A DNA stretch of 64,000 nt from a virus, in IMG/VR virus record IMGVR_UViG_3300034407_002547, positions 1 through 64,000 of that record. One strand, 5' to 3'. Below, piece after piece: positions 1 to 7,850 of the stretch. The notes under the pieces are model-generated. The model was given only the letters and a program-made list of their open reading frames with translations, had not been told where the DNA came from and did not search any database. Numbering within the stretch: position 1 is the first letter of the stretch; every line of letters starts with the position of its first letter. Both the position numbers and the translations under genes were made by a program.

Positions 1-573
1 ACACATAAAGATATGCCCTTCGCGAATGTTTGTGCCGTAAATTTCGTTGTGTGCTTCTGCGTATGCTACTAGCTGTAAGAAGTAGTTCTGTACATACTCT
101 AGCTTTTTAGGTTTGTTGGTCTGTTTAAAGTCCATAATGCACGGCTGTCCTTTGTACTGGCCTACTAGGTCAGTTGTGCCTGCGTACATCTGCGGAACAT
201 AAAGTGCAACCTCGCTACCCCAAATTTCATCAACATCTACCAGAGCATTGTCACGTACTTGTGTTGCCATTGCATGTGCTTTTTTAGCAAACGGATTACT
301 ACCCGGAGTAGGCCATTCGCCAAACTCAACATAGTCCTCAAGATACTTGTGCATACGTGTGCCAACGCCAGCAGCTTCAGTTACAACTTCTTGTGCTTTC
401 TTCTCGCCCACACGTTTTCGCCAGGCAATAAGACCAGACTTATCGCTTGTAGCATCAAGAATAGTCGTAACACTTGCAACAGCACCGCCATCGGGTGTCA
501 TGTACTTGCGTTTACCATCTATCTGTTTACGGGAAATGGGTGTATAATCGTACTTGGGTTTAATTAATGTCAT
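1..573 (-). CDS. RecB/Cas4-like PD-(D/E)XK exonuclease, 3' end cut off by window
   Basis: An open frame runs from ATG at 573 off the left edge of the window (191 codons seen). Visible blocks are a VTTILDAT segment near residue 37, GTRMHKYLEDYV near residue 77, then GTTDLVGQY and IMDFKQTNK, followed by QLVAYAEAHN. The order Glu/His helix, GTxDLV strand, DFKQ strand and QLxAYA helix is that of RecB/Cas4-type PD-(D/E)XK nucleases, a family common in marine T4-like phages and related to MGME1 exonucleases. It probably degrades or trims DNA during replication and recombination. A sigma-70-like promoter lies directly upstream with only 6 nt between the -10 hexamer and the ATG. No ribosome binding site is visible. 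The C-terminus is outside the window. Confidence 0.72.
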   Translation of the reverse strand, partial: MTLIKPKYDYTPISRKQIDGKRKYMTPDGGAVASVTTILDATSDKSGLIAWRKRVGEKKAQEVVTEAAGVGTRMHKYLEDYVEFGEWPTPGSNPFAKKAHAMATQVRDNALVDVDEIWGSEVALYVPQMYAGTTDLVGQYKGQPCIMDFKQTNKPKKLEYVQNYFLQLVAYAEAHNEIYGTNIREGHIFMC

Positions 574-579
574 ACTACT

Positions 580-608
580 AATGTAGCATACTATTAATTG
601 CTTGTCAA
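580..608 (-). promoter_or_regulatory. sigma-70-like early promoter of the exonuclease gene
   Basis: On the minus strand TTGACA (603-608) is followed after 17 bp by TACATT (580-585). The ATG of the exonuclease gene follows 6 nt later, so the expected start of transcription falls on the start codon. Confidence 0.65.
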
Positions 609-949
609 GTTAAATCGTTGGCCGAATCAGCCATATCTGCAACTGTGTCTCTTGCTTGATCAACTGTCATAGTATCGTCAACTTCTATGTTAGCACCGCC
701 GCTGAGTATAACTTCATCGTCAGTTACATTAACGATAACATTTTTCAACGGATCATGCCCTGCCAAGTTGCGAAGTTGTTTATCGGTTATGGCTACACCC
801 ATGTTGTGTGCCATGCTTAAAAAAGCATCAATGGGCACTGCTTTTTCACTGTCAGCGTCATCAGTTCGTCCCAGCAAGTATTCAGCAAGTGCCATAAGTT
901 CCTGGGGCGATGGGTGGTCAACTGATTCTCTGAACTCGCGAAATCGCAT
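605..949 (-). CDS. conserved phage protein, probably virion-associated
   Basis: A 114-residue acidic protein beginning MRFREFRES with a helical N-terminal half (PQELMALAEYLLGR) and a short C-terminal strand-rich part. It begins one base after the stop of the next upstream gene (951-2003) and shares its late-type promoter. From memory, small proteins with an MRxRE start occur in the structural clusters of marine T4-like phages. No enzymatic motif is seen. Its role is inferred only from its position in a late virion-type operon. Confidence 0.6.
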   Translation of the reverse strand: MRFREFRESVDHPSPQELMALAEYLLGRTDDADSEKAVPIDAFLSMAHNMGVAITDKQLRNLAGHDPLKNVIVNVTDDEVILSGGANIEVDDTMTVDQARDTVADMADSANDLT

Positions 950-950
950 A

Positions 951-2003
951 TTATCTACGAGCTCTTCCTAGACTGCCCATTTCTGGTTCTTCAACATCAA
1001 CGTCTATGTCTACATCAACATCGTCAACTTCAGCATCTACATCCATATCTGCATCAAAGCCAACTTCTTCTTCGGCACCGGGGACTACTGGTTCTTGACC
1101 AGTAAGTGTGCCTTGTGCACTTTCAACACCAAGTTTAGCAGCTTGTACTGCATCAACTAGTGCAGCTAGTGCTGCACTGGCTTCGTTGTTAAATGCTTGT
1201 GCTTCATTTGTACCAACTGTGCTTGCAATACTAGTGCTCAACGCAGGCAAATCTTTAAATTGCATAGCAGTCACATCTTCTAGCATGCTTTGCATTCTGT
1301 CGACCATATCCTGTGCAGCTAAAACAACTTGAGCTTGCTGTACTTCGTCTTCAGTTAAGTAACGACCATCCATTGTTACTGTGGTTCCTTCGTTGCGTAG
1401 CTTGTTTAGCACGGCGCCAGCAACACGCTGTCCTGCTGCTTTTGATCCATACTTCTTAGCAGCATTTTTAGCAATTTTAGCAAAATTCTTACCTGGTTTA
1501 CCAATGTCTTTGCCAGCGGCTGCCTTTTTAGCAGAGTAGTCATCTTTGGCTTCGGTTGTAGCAAGCATGCCCGCTAGCTGATCAGCTACTGCCTTGTCTG
1601 GACCAGCAACGGCTGTGCCTGCTAGTGCTTTTGTTAGCGATTGAGGATTTGTATTAAGTTTTTTAGCAAGTGCATTTTGTTCTGCTGGACTGATTGTTTG
1701 TTGACTTTTGATTTTATCTAAGCTTTGCTTGACCATTGGATCTGCCATAGTGTTTTCGTCCATTGACAATCTGGCACTAAGTCCACGTTCCATGACCAGT
1801 AGTTTTAAGTACCCGGCATCTTTTTCACTAGTGTGCAACTTGCTGGTATTACGGTGCTCGCTCATTAAACTGCGAACTTTTTTCAGCATGCCTTTGGCTT
1901 TTTCTGGAGCCAATGTAGTGAAGTCAACTTTGTTGTGAAAATAACTTTCCATAACTTTTTGTGACTGTTTAGTTTGTGACGATTCCAGGTCAAATAGTTT
2001 CAT
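951..2003 (-). CDS. late virion-type protein with Ala/Lys-rich core and acidic tail
   Basis: 350 residues from ATG at 2003, chosen because AAGGA lies 7 nt upstream; an earlier in-frame start at 2036 lies before this ribosome binding site. The N-terminal third is helical and polar, the middle (residues about 150-200) is Ala/Lys-rich, and the C-terminus carries a strongly acidic Asp-Val repeat tract before a basic end (SLGRARR). Such composition suits a prohead-core, scaffold or internal head protein, but no named family is recognised. A late box (2023-2034) with extended consensus GCTAAATACTGT lies inside the 3' end of the upstream gene. Confidence 0.65.
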   Translation of the reverse strand: MKLFDLESSQTKQSQKVMESYFHNKVDFTTLAPEKAKGMLKKVRSLMSEHRNTSKLHTSEKDAGYLKLLVMERGLSARLSMDENTMADPMVKQSLDKIKSQQTISPAEQNALAKKLNTNPQSLTKALAGTAVAGPDKAVADQLAGMLATTEAKDDYSAKKAAAGKDIGKPGKNFAKIAKNAAKKYGSKAAGQRVAGAVLNKLRNEGTTVTMDGRYLTEDEVQQAQVVLAAQDMVDRMQSMLEDVTAMQFKDLPALSTSIASTVGTNEAQAFNNEASAALAALVDAVQAAKLGVESAQGTLTGQEPVVPGAEEEVGFDADMDVDAEVDDVDVDIDVDVEEPEMGSLGRARR

Positions 2004-2484
2004 TATCAAATCCTTTTTGCTGACAGTATTTAGCAATGTTTATATATTTATCAATGTATTTCTGTAATATGTGATAACGATTCTTAGTATCATCTAACCT
2101 GTCAATTGTGATATTTCTTTGTGTTTCGGTGATTTTACTACTGTTGATAAAACAGCGATAGTGCATCATTTCGCTTTGACGTCTAACTAATTCGTTTTCA
2201 TGTTTAATTAATTGCTGCGCATCTGTTAATTTGCAATTTTTATCGTAAATGCACCAGGCAAGTGCAATTCTACTCGAGCTCACTGTTGTGATCAATTGGT
2301 TCTTTTTATAAATGTTGTATGAATGATTTTCTGTTTTAACAATTTGATAGTACTTGAATGCAGAAATACTATCACCACTTCTGGTAATAGCATTGTTGTT
2401 TTCTAATAAATTTTCTTTTAAAATATCTGTTAATTTATTAACAGCTTTAGTTATGTACCGATGACGTATGTTATCAATAACCAT
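1990..2484 (-). CDS. hypothetical protein, Asn/Ile-rich
   Basis: 164 residues, basic and helical, without recognised catalytic motifs. The start at 2484 has GGAG 7 nt upstream and overlaps the end of the preceding gene (2451-2717) by 34 nt. Its 3' end overlaps the next gene by 14 nt and contains that gene's late promoter box within codons for Ala-Lys-Tyr. The segment SSSRIALAWCIYDKN near residue 70 resembles a conserved phage strand-helix element, but I cannot name a family. Confidence 0.6.
   Translation of the reverse strand: MVIDNIRHRYITKAVNKLTDILKENLLENNNAITRSGDSISAFKYYQIVKTENHSYNIYKKNQLITTVSSSRIALAWCIYDKNCKLTDAQQLIKHENELVRRQSEMMHYRCFINSSKITETQRNITIDRLDDTKNRYHILQKYIDKYINIAKYCQQKGFDNETI
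2023..2034 (-). promoter_or_regulatory. T4-late-like promoter box
   Basis: Minus-strand GCTAAATACTGT ending 19 nt before the ATG at 2003 and followed by AAGGA. The identical 12-mer recurs at 50613-50624 and 60479-60490, each upstream of a virion-type gene. Confidence 0.6.
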
Positions 2485-2717
2485 CCGACTACTCCAATGA
2501 GAGTTGCAATTATACCAGCTCCCCAGCTGATTAGTTGGTCATTGCGGCGTTGGGTCATCGCTGCTACCATATCGTGCACTTCCTTGATCAACATCTCGAG
2601 TTGATCAACTTTACTATTTACCGAAATGATCTGATGAGACATTAATTTATATCTCTCAGCACATAAGTCGACGTGCGCTTCTAAGCTTTTCTTTTCAATG
2701 GGAGTAGTGTCATTCAT
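2451..2717 (-). CDS. small coiled-coil membrane protein, holin-like candidate
   Basis: 88 residues. Residues about 5-58 are charged and helical with heptad-like spacing (KVDQLEMLIKEVHDMVAAM). One hydrophobic segment follows at about residues 64-86 (WGAGIIATLIGVVGWLLI). A soluble coiled coil followed by one C-terminal membrane helix is the layout of XhlA-type holin-associated or membrane-tethered phage proteins. Lysis function is not shown by motifs. AGAGG lies just upstream of ATG and a GATAAATA late box lies at 2746-2753. Confidence 0.6.
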   Translation of the reverse strand: MNDTTPIEKKSLEAHVDLCAERYKLMSHQIISVNSKVDQLEMLIKEVHDMVAAMTQRRNDQLISWGAGIIATLIGVVGWLLITYVIGT

Positions 2718-2745
2718 AGTAGCCTCTAATATATTTTGTTGTAAA

Positions 2746-2753
2746 TATTTATC
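2746..2753 (-). promoter_or_regulatory. T4-late-like promoter box
   Basis: Minus-strand GATAAATA located 28 nt upstream of the ATG at 2717, leaving room for a short leader with the AGAGG ribosome binding site. Confidence 0.5.
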
Positions 2754-2762
2754 AATTACAAG

Positions 2763-3206
2763 TTATTTTAAAGTTACCACTTTGAATTTAATATTAGATT
2801 TAGCGCCGTGTGTAATCAAGTAAGGAAATAAAAATCCTTCTTTATAGTGTTCTGTAAGCCCTACTATCATTGGAACACCGTGCATGTCGTTTTTTAGTAA
2901 GCCAAGTTCATCTTCACCGTCGTCGAATATACCAAGTTGTTCAACACAAAACGAAAGTTTCCAGTATTTGCTTTTCCCTAGAGTGGTACAAACTGGATAT
3001 GTGATGTCAATTGCTTGTGTTTTTAGTCCAACACACTGCAATATGGTTTCCCAATTGCGTTGTTGATTTCTACTGAAATTCCACTCATCAATTGTACTAA
3101 TAGATGTACCGACTTTGTTTATAATAGGTGTATCTTGTAGTTTTCGATGACTTGTTGTGCCGGTGCAAGTGCAGTCAAATACTGTTACTATTTCAATTAA
3201 TTGCAT
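2763..3206 (-). CDS. hypothetical protein
   Basis: About 147 residues from the ATG at 3206; a TTG two codons earlier is less likely. It carries several cysteines (VFDCTCTG, ILQCVGL, PVCTTLG) and a mixed strand pattern but no known motif. It lies just after a strong terminator of the preceding small structural gene, so it may be read through or have its own weak promoter. Function unknown. Confidence 0.5.
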   Translation of the reverse strand: MQLIEIVTVFDCTCTGTTSHRKLQDTPIINKVGTSISTIDEWNFSRNQQRNWETILQCVGLKTQAIDITYPVCTTLGKSKYWKLSFCVEQLGIFDDGEDELGLLKNDMHGVPMIVGLTEHYKEGFLFPYLITHGAKSNIKFKVVTLK

Positions 3207-3248
3207 GTCCAAAGTCCAATACTACAAGCTGGTAATATTACTTAGCCA

Positions 3249-3282
3249 CAAAAAAACCCTAGTTACAAAAACCAGGGTTTTA
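3249..3282 (-). terminator. intrinsic terminator after the small structural gene
   Basis: Eight base pairs, AAAACCCT (3253-3260) with AGGGTTTT (3274-3281), with further partial pairing inside. On the minus strand the stem runs into a T-rich stretch, just past the stop of the 3306-3563 gene. Confidence 0.75.
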
Positions 3283-3305
3283 ATGAATAAACTTAAATTA
3301 AGTTA

Positions 3306-3563
3306 TTATGCAGATGGGTTAGCGAATGTTGCTACTAGTGAGATACCAGTGACTGCTTCTGCGCCACCCGGGCCGCCTTGTACAGCAACGTGGTTGCCGT
3401 CTGCAACACCTTCAACAGCGGCAATTGTGCCACCATATGTTGTTGTGATTGCTGTGCAAGCGGCTGCTACTGTGATATCTCCAGTTGCTACTGCATAGAT
3501 GTAAGTTGTTGGACCAAGACCTTGGCCTTGCTTAACTGTTGCGTTTGTTGAAATTTCAGCCAT
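3306..3563 (-). CDS. small Ala/Gly/Thr-rich structural protein
   Basis: 85 residues from ATG at 3563, which has TAGGAGAAATAAA just upstream. Composition is Ala, Gly, Thr and Val with few charges and alternating hydrophobic residues, as expected of a beta-rich virion decoration or fibre-associated protein. Its own late box (3609-3616), strong ribosome binding site and strong terminator form a monocistronic unit, which suggests high late expression. The protein at 47327-47617 has a similar size and composition. Family not recognised. Confidence 0.6.
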   Translation of the reverse strand: MAEISTNATVKQGQGLGPTTYIYAVATGDITVAAACTAITTTYGGTIAAVEGVADGNHVAVQGGPGGAEAVTGISLVATFANPSA

Positions 3564-3608
3564 TTTATTTCTCCTAAATAATGGTTGGAACAATACTGTC
3601 CCTACTTT

Positions 3609-3616
3609 TATTTAGC
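3609..3616 (-). promoter_or_regulatory. T4-late-like promoter box
   Basis: Minus-strand GCTAAATA about 45 nt upstream of the ATG at 3563, giving a leader of roughly 35 nt that ends in AGGAGAAA. Confidence 0.6.
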
Positions 3617-3620
3617 ACGT

Positions 3621-4553
3621 TTACGAGATATCGAGTGTTCTCAGTCTTTCATAGCTTTCGTTCTGAAATCCACGTTCACGCATTTGTAGCATGAGTCGAT
3701 CTACAATAACTTTCCTGTCCTGCGGCTTTGTACGATCCCAATTTCCAATTTGTCTACGCATTTGTATCAGTGGAGCTGGTAGATAATCTTGCATTTCTCG
3801 TTGTAACATCAACATCAAATAATTATAATCGCCAGCATTATATTTGTTTTTTGCTATTGCTCTTAGATTACGCTTTAACCGCAACTCTGGCACACTCACT
3901 TGCACATCTTGTACAATTTGATCGTCGAAGCGGTCTGGGTCAACCATAATAGTTAACACATTGTAAAGGTCTGGCTGGCTGGTACGAAACCCATCAAAGT
4001 TTTGTAATCTCATAATTTGTGCAGCTTGTTGTGCTGCATAAGTAGGGTCGCTTTGTGCAAAAATCTGCAATGCCAATAACTGTTCGAACATCAGTTCAGC
4101 AACCTTGCTCATTTTAAGACCAGTTAGTTGCTTCATTTGTCGCCACATGCGACTTTCACTGAGCTCGTGAAATATGCTTGTCTGCTCAACTGCAAATTCT
4201 TTGTTAGGAGTCTTGAAATCTTTTTTACGCATCACAGTTTTAGCAATCAAATCTAGTTCTTGGTTTGCACTATCCCACACAAGTGCAAACGGCACATTAA
4301 TATCCGATGATAAATCTTTCAGCACCGCTTGTGCATCTGGTCCTAGTTGTGCAATCGGCTTGGCATACTTTTGAAATTCTTTTTTAAATAGTATTGCCAG
4401 CTCTTGTATTGTGATTTGCCGCACGTTGCGTTCATCATTTACACGATCTAGAAAGTGTCTTGTAAACTCAACATCGATTCCTACTTGGGCAAACACTTTA
4501 TCAAGTGCTTTTTCTAGTGCATCAAGTTGTATTTGTGTTACTGGCTGATCCAT
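3621..4553 (-). CDS. conserved phage protein, HFLDRVND family N-terminus
   Basis: 310 residues. Residues about 28-65 contain FTRHFLDRVNDERN followed by ITIQELAILFKKEF, an element I recall from many marine phage proteins; its function is not established. The remainder is helical, with Gln-rich segments and a basic C-terminal region (LQMRERGFQNESYERL). The gene begins where the NTase/ligase-like gene ends (shared base 4553), so the two are probably translated together. No membrane or secretion signal. Confidence 0.6.
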   Translation of the reverse strand: MDQPVTQIQLDALEKALDKVFAQVGIDVEFTRHFLDRVNDERNVRQITIQELAILFKKEFQKYAKPIAQLGPDAQAVLKDLSSDINVPFALVWDSANQELDLIAKTVMRKKDFKTPNKEFAVEQTSIFHELSESRMWRQMKQLTGLKMSKVAELMFEQLLALQIFAQSDPTYAAQQAAQIMRLQNFDGFRTSQPDLYNVLTIMVDPDRFDDQIVQDVQVSVPELRLKRNLRAIAKNKYNAGDYNYLMLMLQREMQDYLPAPLIQMRRQIGNWDRTKPQDRKVIVDRLMLQMRERGFQNESYERLRTLDIS

Positions 4554-6433
4554 TAGTTTTGCCCTGGATTATTTTGTGCAAAGTTAGCTTGCGAAAATCT
4601 CATACGATCCACAAACTTCATTCCTGCCCCTACATATCCTTCATGACCGGGTTCGCCTGCAATGTCGGCTTTTACATCTTGGTCTTGTGCATCCAACTGT
4701 CGTACCAAGTCATTTTTAAGTTGACTGATATTTAAAAATCCACTGAACAATGCCGCAACTGCGCTTTTATTTTGATTCATCCAGTCAATGATACGAGCTG
4801 CCTTGGTCGGCTGTTTTTGTTCAATCCAGGGACCAAAGTCTTTGATCATGTTTTTATAATTGCCGCTGCGCACTTTACTGTTGATATATTGCTTTATTAA
4901 TGCTGGTGTGTTTGTTATCTTTCTGCTGCGCAGCTCACCTGGGGCAAAAAATGCATCAATTTCGGGTGCATAGTTGTTGTAAATATTTTCCACTTGTGCA
5001 ATTAAATCTGCATTTAATTCAATTTTACTACCAGTGTCTTTCATAGTTGGGTCGAGTATGAGAACACCCGGTGCTTTGTTTAATACTGCACTGGTAATAG
5101 GAGTTGCAGGACCGCCAGGGCCGTCAATTGATGTGTGTACTGCAACACCTGCTTCACTATTACCAACTGCCTTTCCAATTGGTGTGTTTGCACCAACACG
5201 ATATGTAACAGTGTTAGGAGTAAAAACATACATACCATCTTCCAGTGGAGGAGTATCGCTGTACAACAAATCACCTTGCACATATCCGCGGAAGTCTTTG
5301 GGCACTGTGCGACTTAGCAACGGAAACAATTTAGCATACACTGCAATTAGATCTGTTCTATCACCTTTGCGCATACTCATAATACGTTCAATATCTTTTG
5401 GAGACTTGGCTAGGCCGTTGTAGCCTTTTGCAAGGAACCCTGACTTATCAGTAAGCACAAAGTCTCCTGTGCTGTCTCTACCAAATATAACTGCTGGCTT
5501 ACCGTCCCATTTAATAGTGTTTGTTTTAGCAGGTTCTGCGGCAGCACGTTTGAGACCTGCAAGTGCTTGTGTAAGACCTTTACTACCGTAATCAAAGATT
5601 AAGTCTTCAGGGTGTTCAATTCGCACACCTTCGGTTAGTTTGTAAGGTGTGTATGGATTTTCAGTGATGACTTCCATGCCCTGATATACAATTCTATCAC
5701 GCAACCGTGCAAGCCAAGCAGTTCCAGATTCGTTTACTTCTTCAAAAGTAAACCCTTCTCGTTCAGCGTAGCCGCGGAAATCATCTAGTTTAGCATCACG
5801 TTGCTTGTCTGATTTAAGTTGAGCCATAATAGATTCTACACTAGCTAGGTCATCTCTGTTTGCATTTTTATTTAATAACAGTGTGGCAATTTTATCTGGG
5901 TCATCAGTTATAAATGCATTGTCTTCCCTGCGGTACAATCCCGAATTTTGATTAAGTTTAAGCCCTGCCGCTTTTGCAATACTATTAATGAGTACATTTC
6001 GTGTTGCACCCTTGTATTCACTGTTGGGATCACTGCGCAGTATAAACTTGCTAAACGCTGGCTTTTGCACAAACATAAAGTCAGTTTGCACATATCCGCG
6101 GTCTTCTCGTCCTGTGATAGGTGTTTTAAAATGCACACTAATGCCGCTTTTCTTTGTCCACTCTATTGGATCAAAACCGTGACTGGTTGCCCATTGTGTT
6201 AACCTGTTACTGAGTTCTTCTTTGCTCATAACTGTGCTGTCAACTGCAAGGTCTAAATCACCAGACGTTGGTTTTTGTCCTGTGCTTCCCAGCATGTTGT
6301 CCATGAGGGGCAGGCCAGTTAGTTGTTCAAGCCAGGCCACAGTTGACTTAACATCAGTTTGGTTAATGCGCTGTGTAGCACTTGCACCATCAGAATCTTT
6401 AAAAACGTTGCCGCCTTCTTTGAGAAGTTTCAT
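4553..6433 (-). CDS. two-domain protein: nucleotidyltransferase plus ATP-ligase-like domain
   Basis: 626 residues. The N-terminal domain has GS at 49-50, DLD at 59-61 and a third Asp at 118 (VQTDFMFV), the metal-binding pattern of pol-beta-type nucleotidyltransferases. The middle domain has IKWDGKPAVIFG with Lys308 in a KxDG motif, followed by GFLAKGYNG and YVQGDLLY at 383-391, the order of motif I to motif III in covalent nucleotidyltransferases (DNA/RNA ligases and capping enzymes). Later ligase motifs are less clear. The C-terminal 130 residues are helical. Homologous proteins occur in marine T4-like phages, to my memory uncharacterised. Likely substrates are nucleic acid ends, which is inference. 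It lies in a cluster of virion-type genes. Confidence 0.65.
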   Translation of the reverse strand: MKLLKEGGNVFKDSDGASATQRINQTDVKSTVAWLEQLTGLPLMDNMLGSTGQKPTSGDLDLAVDSTVMSKEELSNRLTQWATSHGFDPIEWTKKSGISVHFKTPITGREDRGYVQTDFMFVQKPAFSKFILRSDPNSEYKGATRNVLINSIAKAAGLKLNQNSGLYRREDNAFITDDPDKIATLLLNKNANRDDLASVESIMAQLKSDKQRDAKLDDFRGYAEREGFTFEEVNESGTAWLARLRDRIVYQGMEVITENPYTPYKLTEGVRIEHPEDLIFDYGSKGLTQALAGLKRAAAEPAKTNTIKWDGKPAVIFGRDSTGDFVLTDKSGFLAKGYNGLAKSPKDIERIMSMRKGDRTDLIAVYAKLFPLLSRTVPKDFRGYVQGDLLYSDTPPLEDGMYVFTPNTVTYRVGANTPIGKAVGNSEAGVAVHTSIDGPGGPATPITSAVLNKAPGVLILDPTMKDTGSKIELNADLIAQVENIYNNYAPEIDAFFAPGELRSRKITNTPALIKQYINSKVRSGNYKNMIKDFGPWIEQKQPTKAARIIDWMNQNKSAVAALFSGFLNISQLKNDLVRQLDAQDQDVKADIAGEPGHEGYVGAGMKFVDRMRFSQANFAQNNPGQN

Positions 6434-6442
6434 GCTTTTACC

Positions 6443-6985
6443 TTATTTGTTTTTTTCAGCCGCAGCAACTTTTGCTGCCAGTGCCGGATATCTCGGATCG
6501 GTTGGTAGTATTCCACCAATTGCAGGAAGCTTGGATTGCTTGGTTGCTTTGGCTTTTTGTCCCGGTACCGGTGTCGGGGCAACTGGTGTTGACTTTGCAA
6601 TTCCTGTAGCAATGCTGCTAGGGCGTTTTTTCTTTTGTCTAGCAATGCTTTTTGCAATAGCAGCTTTTTCAACTTTTTCTTGGCGTGCTTTTTCTAACTT
6701 TTCTGGGTCCATGCCTTGTTTTTTCATTAGCTGCGATTTACGTGCTGCCTGTTCTATTTCTTTTTGGTTAGCATCCCATGTTGCTTGAGGATCAGCTGCT
6801 GATTTCTTTACACTAGGCTTAGATGGATCATAGTCTTGTATTTTTTTGCCAAGATTACTAAGTTTATCTAAACCTGTAGCAACACCAGAAACAGCTTTCC
6901 CGGCTTTTTTAAAAAATTCAATTTCAGATACTTTTTCAAGTTCTGCTAATAGATTTTCTTGTATTAGTTGTGCTTTACTTTTCAT
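6443..6985 (-). CDS. Lys/Ala-rich low-complexity protein
   Basis: 180 residues, basic, rich in Lys, Ala, Gln and Pro, with a helical N-terminus (LIQENLLAELEKVSEIEF) and a long disordered-looking middle (residues 60-160) containing ARQKKKRPS and PVAPTPVPG. This suggests a DNA-binding internal head protein or a scaffold-like component. It overlaps the next upstream gene by 11 nt and lies 9 nt before the NTase/ligase-like gene, so the three are one transcription unit. Family unknown. Confidence 0.6.
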   Translation of the reverse strand: MKSKAQLIQENLLAELEKVSEIEFFKKAGKAVSGVATGLDKLSNLGKKIQDYDPSKPSVKKSAADPQATWDANQKEIEQAARKSQLMKKQGMDPEKLEKARQEKVEKAAIAKSIARQKKKRPSSIATGIAKSTPVAPTPVPGQKAKATKQSKLPAIGGILPTDPRYPALAAKVAAAEKNK

Positions 6986-7235
6986 TTGTACGCCTTACCG
7001 ATCTAGAAAACTTGCCAGGATCTCGTGCTCGGATGGCATTTAACAATTTGCGTTGTAAATTTTCAGCTTGCTCAGCAGTGTATAATTCTTCAATTTGTTC
7101 CATCAGGCGCACTGCGCTAGCAATAACATTACTAGCACGACTCTCGACAACATATTCACGTTCTTCGAGTTGTTTATAACGCTCATTGTAAATGCCATCT
7201 AGCTCTTCAAAGATGCTGCGAGTCTTTTTTTGCAT
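6975..7235 (-). CDS. small coiled-coil protein
   Basis: 86 residues, almost entirely helical with heptad-like pattern (FEELDGIYNERYKQLEEREY, IEELYTAEQAENLQRKLL) and a basic C-terminal end. AAAGGAC lies upstream of the ATG, following a CATAAATA late box. First gene of a late operon running to 3.6 kb. Function unknown. Confidence 0.6.
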   Translation of the reverse strand: MQKKTRSIFEELDGIYNERYKQLEEREYVVESRASNVIASAVRLMEQIEELYTAEQAENLQRKLLNAIRARDPGKFSRSVRRTNEK

Positions 7236-7256
7236 GACTTTGTTTGTCCTTTTTAG

Positions 7257-7264
7257 TATTTATG
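7257..7264 (-). promoter_or_regulatory. T4-late-like box overlapping a stop codon
   Basis: Minus-strand CATAAATA. Its TAA (7260-7262) is also the stop codon of the upstream gene 7260-7850. The box is followed by CTAAAAAGGAC and the ATG at 7235. Confidence 0.6.
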
Positions 7265-7850
7265 TATATTTAAAAAGTTGTTGGTTTTCTGTTTCCCAGA
7301 CTGCTTCGCTAAACCTTTTTAGTGTCCACATATTTTTTTCATACAGGTAACTGTTTTTTTCTTTCCAGATTTCCCATTGAGCATTATTTGTATCAAATAA
7401 TTCGTGATCGCCTTCGATTAAATCAATTAATTCTATACTTTTGCACCCTGAGCGGGCTTTAATTATTTTTGGTATAGCATATGTTTTTGCTAATTCTCTT
7501 ATTTTATCTATCGATTCTGGTGTAGTATCTTCCGTCCAATTTGGATGTAGAAACTTATAACATCTTAAAAATATTATATACCGACTGTAGATGTTCTCTG
7601 TAGTAATGATTAATTTTTCGTCAAAAAGATCAAGTGGCACGTCTTCGATGTGTGTATGATACCAAACGCCTGGTTTGGTTGTACGGTAGCCTTCGTGAAA
7701 AAGTTCAATGGTTTTAAGGTCTTGGTGCTCATAACTATCTACACTGCCGTCCAGTCTGGGGTTCCATTTGATTTGCTGATTGTTTAAAATAGTAGTAACA
7801 ATTCCGCCGCATGCAAAATCAGTGGCTATTAAAATATTTGGTAATTTCAT
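7260..7850 (-). CDS. unknown protein coupled to a radical SAM gene
   Basis: 196 residues, starting MKLPNILIATDFACGGIVTT and rich in Trp and Tyr, with WYHTHIEDVPLDLFDEK near residue 63 and YSRYIIFLRCYKFLHPNW near residue 95. The opening strand-loop-helix vaguely recalls sulfotransferase-like proteins such as 17305-17967, but no P-loop is clear. It overlaps the radical SAM gene by 32 nt, which indicates translational coupling and perhaps a shared pathway. Not recognised. Confidence 0.55.
   Translation of the reverse strand: MKLPNILIATDFACGGIVTTILNNQQIKWNPRLDGSVDSYEHQDLKTIELFHEGYRTTKPGVWYHTHIEDVPLDLFDEKLIITTENIYSRYIIFLRCYKFLHPNWTEDTTPESIDKIRELAKTYAIPKIIKARSGCKSIELIDLIEGDHELFDTNNAQWEIWKEKNSYLYEKNMWTLKRFSEAVWETENQQLFKYT

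Noticed and set aside
4505-6788. Long plus-strand open frames (for example 6222-6788 and 5034-5423) opposite the minus-strand genes
   Set aside because: They lie antisense inside well-supported genes, lack ribosome binding sites and have unusual composition (Ser/Ala/Cys-rich), as expected of antisense shadows.
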